A stretch of DNA of 64,000 nucleotides, taken from positions 15,785,635 to 15,849,634 of the forward strand of contig CM063243.1 of assembly GCA_032158295.1 (NCBI GenBank), given 5' to 3'. The translations under genes were made by a program, and so were the position numbers. Positions 60,693-64,000 of this stretch are shown piece by piece. This DNA comes from Pycnopodia helianthoides (Eukaryota > Echinodermata > Asteroidea > Forcipulatida > Asteriidae). The notes below the pieces were generated by a model. It was not told the DNA's origin. It searched no databases and saw nothing but the letters and a program-made list of their open reading frames with translations. Numbering within the stretch: the first letter of the stretch is position 1; each line of letters opens with the position of its first letter.

Positions 60693-62108
60693 AATTCAGG
60701 TTTCGTCTTAGCCAGTATGATGAATTTCAAATCTGTCTATTGATGCTTTTTTTTGGAAAAAAACCTTCAGTCAACCTCACTACTTTGTCAAGTTTTATTA
60801 CTGTCATTCTATTGTATTAGTTTAGTGCATGCACTGTTGACTTTTCACAAACAATTGTCATTCAAATTGCCAAGATCCTCCGGGAACCCCCATCTGTAAT
60901 AAGATGAAATAAATAACCACATTGGATAGCAGCCCTTGATACAACCATTGTACAAGAACTCACAGTCCACACACCACACACACTAGATGAGGTATAGTCA
61001 AAGGGGGCACATTTATCATGGTGACAGGACAGGGAGATTTTTTATTTGTAACTGCCAACGGGACAAATAATAGGAGATGGATGATGCTGATTAGGACAGC
61101 GCTGGGCTGTCCAGCGGGGGCGATATATGAAATAGAAAAGTCATGGATGGGCAGATTGCTTCTCTTTGTTTAGCTGGGCTATATTACATTGAGCGATGCT
61201 GAAATCTGGACATATGGCGACTCTTATGGAAGGGTGGTTGCAAATGAACCAAATTATAAAGTAAAATATCAAAAGGTCTCAAGAAACTGACCCTGAATCT
61301 CAGACATGTCGCATATTAGAATATGGAAACAATTAACTTTGCATAATTTTTAGCATAACAAAAACAATAACAAAGGTTGATGAATAAGCGCATGTGTATA
61401 ATCCTGTTTGAGGCTCTTGTATATAGGGTTAAAACAATAAATTAATTCTTGGATCAGAACCTTTTTTCTGTTGCCTAGTAATAGTAATATAGGAGAAATA
61501 GGGGAAGACAAAAGCTCAGCTAGACAGATGTAATTGCCAAGGACATTGGGGGTGCTTCCAACTGATCTTCCTAACTTAATGAGGGATAGACAAGAATGGG
61601 CAAATCTCAACATGATTCCTACCTCGGTCGACTAGAGAAAGAGAGAGAGAGTGGTATATATCCATATAATACTGACAATTTGTAGACTTATGAACACACA
61701 GTTTTACTCTGAATATTAGAAAACTTGTCTGTGGTAAATATAACAGGTGAAATATTTGACGAGATTGAGATTTAGGGCTACTAAATCCAGCCAGTTCAAC
61801 GCCTGTGATCGTCTCCTTATCAGAAGCTAGTCAACATTATCATTCCATTCGTTTATTTTCTTTAACACCTGTTTGGCTGATTAAAACGGCATCCTGCCTG
61901 AAAATTGCATAATTCACTGGATTTGTTTCCTCCCCGTAAATGCCTTTTCTATAAGTGCATTATCAGATAATCTGTCACGGTGTGGTTATGATATCTATTA
62001 AATGCTACAACAGTTAGATTGGATAATTAGGATGATCAGAGGATGCATGTAAACTGTGCCTTCATCAAACCATCGACCAGTGAAGGTTCGCTTTCAGTTC
62101 CATAATCA

Positions 62109-62301
62109 GGGCCCAATTTCATAGAGTTGCTTAAGCACAAAAAGTAGCTAAGGACAACAAAATTATGCTTAGCAGAATAAGGTTACCAGCCAAACTACCA
62201 TGTCACATGTACAATTTGTGACTGGTGTACTGCTCATTTCTGCTAAGCAAAACATTGTTAAGCAGTATTTTCTGCTTAAGCAGCTCTATGAAATTGGGCC
62301 C
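62109..62301. mobile_element. GGGCCC palindromic MITE, copy 3 (inverted)
   Basis: Both ends are intact: gggcccaatttcatagagtt and aagcagctctatgaaattgg(gccc). The interior is the reverse complement of copies 1 and 2. The arms extend to about 29 bp with one mismatch, making this the best-preserved copy. Confidence 0.85.
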
Positions 62302-64000
62302 AGGAGGTTGTGGCACAGTTTAAATGACAATCTGCATAATATAGGTTCCATCAGTAATTATTACATGATGGACAGATATCGGAAGCTCTTTTTTTTGGAG
62401 GGGGGGGGGAGGGGGAGAGGAAGGAAAACTTTCAACCTTTATCCCCTGCCTTTGGTCCCAAAGGAAGTGGCTACCCCCAGCTGACAGAAAAATATTTAGG
62501 TTGCTGAGAAACCCCAGGACAGATGGCGACTTGGTCAGCAATTGGCCTCCCAGGGTGGATATATATCTCCTACAAATATTGAATCATAATCATGACTGCA
62601 ATCGGTAGCTAAGGTACCGCAGACTGCAATTACTTTATAACTTAATGCAGTTTATGAAGTGGTTTTTTCGGTTCTGGTGGGGGTTTGAGCTGCATGCACA
62701 GACTGAAGTTTGTCTTTTCCACATGTTATTGAAGGATTTGCTTCCCTGAACAAAAAAAAAAATCAATCTCCAAGTAAAATAATATTTGAAGTGAACCACC
62801 AGCACTGCAGTGCCAGATGATTACCAAATTAAAAAAAAACAAAGAAAAACATTTCCCAATTTAAACTTTAAACCCCAAAGTTTATTTTTGCATTCAGTCT
62901 TTTCAATCATGCAAAGTGTACAAAATATATAAGTTGATAGGAGGTTTAATCATATTATCAATTATATTCAGTCAATGAATCCCTGCCTAGTTTTATAATA
63001 TCATTTAATATGTAGGTTGGAAATAAATTAGCAAAATACTGACAGAAAAACATGGATTGCATGTAGACATCTGACCTATCTGCAAAAAAGGATTAAGTGA
63101 GCATGCCCCTAAGTATTATGAAGAGGATATCTTAGTATTATTATAATTTATTTATTTATTTATTTTTGTTGTTGGGGGGGGGGGTGGAGGCTCAGTCTGC
63201 AAGCTTATATGATTGGATCAAAAGGAAATGATTCCTGCATCTGAAAAACAGGAGGAAGTGAACAAGCAAATGGCGCCTTACGGATTTACCATTTATCTGA
63301 ATTTGATGTCAATGGAATCCTTGCCAAATGACTCAGTGACGAGAAAATGGTTCAACCCGAGATCAGAGGGAGTCCTACTCACTATCAATTTAAGTTTTAA
63401 TTAGCAGTTTAAGCTCTCTTTCCGTCTGAATTAGACAAAACAGAAAACATCCAATGGATAATTTGGAGTCTTCTGTAGTTGATGACACTAATGAATAAAT
63501 AAAGAGATGTATGTGCCACAATAATCTGTTTTTTCTGTCAAGAAAACCTTGTGCTTAATTATGAGACAAAAAAAAGATCGTAAAAAAAAAAACCCTTTTA
63601 TTTCACCACTACAATTTGCTTGATCAAAGTCAAGACTAATGACTTATTAACTTTCTGTGGATTACAAACCGAATAAACCCCAGTAAGGTTGAGTACAGAT
63701 TATTGCGACATAATTTGAAATGAGTACATGATTACTACATGAAGTAGTAGTGGTATGAACTCTGTACCAAATTCTGAGACGTAAAGGGAATCAGCTTGCT
63801 GGGGGTGTGGAGGTGGGGGAAGTTGGAGGGGGGGGGGTTGAGAGAGAATGACAACAAAAGCTATCATGATAGCATGTTGCTATAAAGTCACATTCTTACA
63901 AAAACAATTTTTGTGTAACCTGTTTATGTGTACGGACAAAATCCACAGCAATGAAACCGACGAGAGAAGTGACTGAATAGCAAGCTACATTGACATCACC

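Larger units (their letters stand above)
51320..64000. other. Region upstream of the first TALPID3 exon found
   Basis: There is no convincing exon on either strand. ORFs are 60-115 codons, without domains, conserved splice sites or coding composition. Contents are the tandem repeats and elements listed (51610, 52110, 54335, 57678, 58326, 60565, 62109) and several G, C and T runs. It may be the 5' intron of TALPID3, because the exon at 51211-51319 starts inside a codon, or partly intergenic. Very short coding exons could have been missed. Confidence 0.5.

Overview
The window is animal nuclear DNA: AT-rich, intron-rich, with spliced genes and many short inverted-repeat transposons. Several of the transposons resemble families common in echinoderm genomes, such as a palindromic element with GGGCCCAATTTCATAGAGCTG ends and a TTAA-flanked element starting TTAAAGGCACTGGACAC. 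A marine deuterostome, most likely an echinoderm and perhaps a sea star, is the best guess. This rests on family recognition from memory, not on a search.

Layout. (1) About 163-8882, plus strand: the 3' part of a giant coiled-coil protein gene. It has one 4.7-kb exon and five shorter ones, and ends in a basic Ser/Pro-rich tail and a CaaX box (CEIQ). I call it CENPF; the 5' end lies outside the window. (2) 12369-22008, plus strand: a complete four-exon ATG8-family gene of LC3C type, encoding 124 residues and ending exactly on the lipid-accepting glycine. A CCAAT box and a CRE lie about 300 bp upstream. A decayed partial copy of its last exon sits in intron 3. (3) 22009-32507: about 10 kb between two converging genes, filled with transposon remnants and minisatellites. 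(4) 51319-32508, minus strand: twenty exons of TALPID3 (KIAA0586), the centriolar and ciliary Hedgehog-pathway protein. Splice phases agree from exon to exon, and the extreme N-terminus is missing. (5) 51320-64000: no convincing exon; it is either the 5' intron of TALPID3 or intergenic, and carries more transposons.

Both long genes carry scattered single-base frameshifts, many in homopolymers, while reading-frame quality, splice sites and C-termini are otherwise intact. In TALPID3 the splice phases agree across the affected exons only if those indels are corrected. Unpolished assembly errors therefore explain the breaks better than pseudogenes.

The three genes are not an operon. They touch related cell biology (kinetochore and microtubule, autophagy, centriole and cilium), but a joint function is inference only. 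The points most worth a second look are the pre-processed LC3 C-terminus, the broken LC3 exon duplicate, the GC-AG intron with a NAGNAG acceptor in CENPF, the repeated SEGE/SEGQ motif in TALPID3, the CRE-carrying transposon family whose arm shares 13 nt with the LC3 promoter, and a SINE pair with one core but tRNA-like heads at opposite ends.
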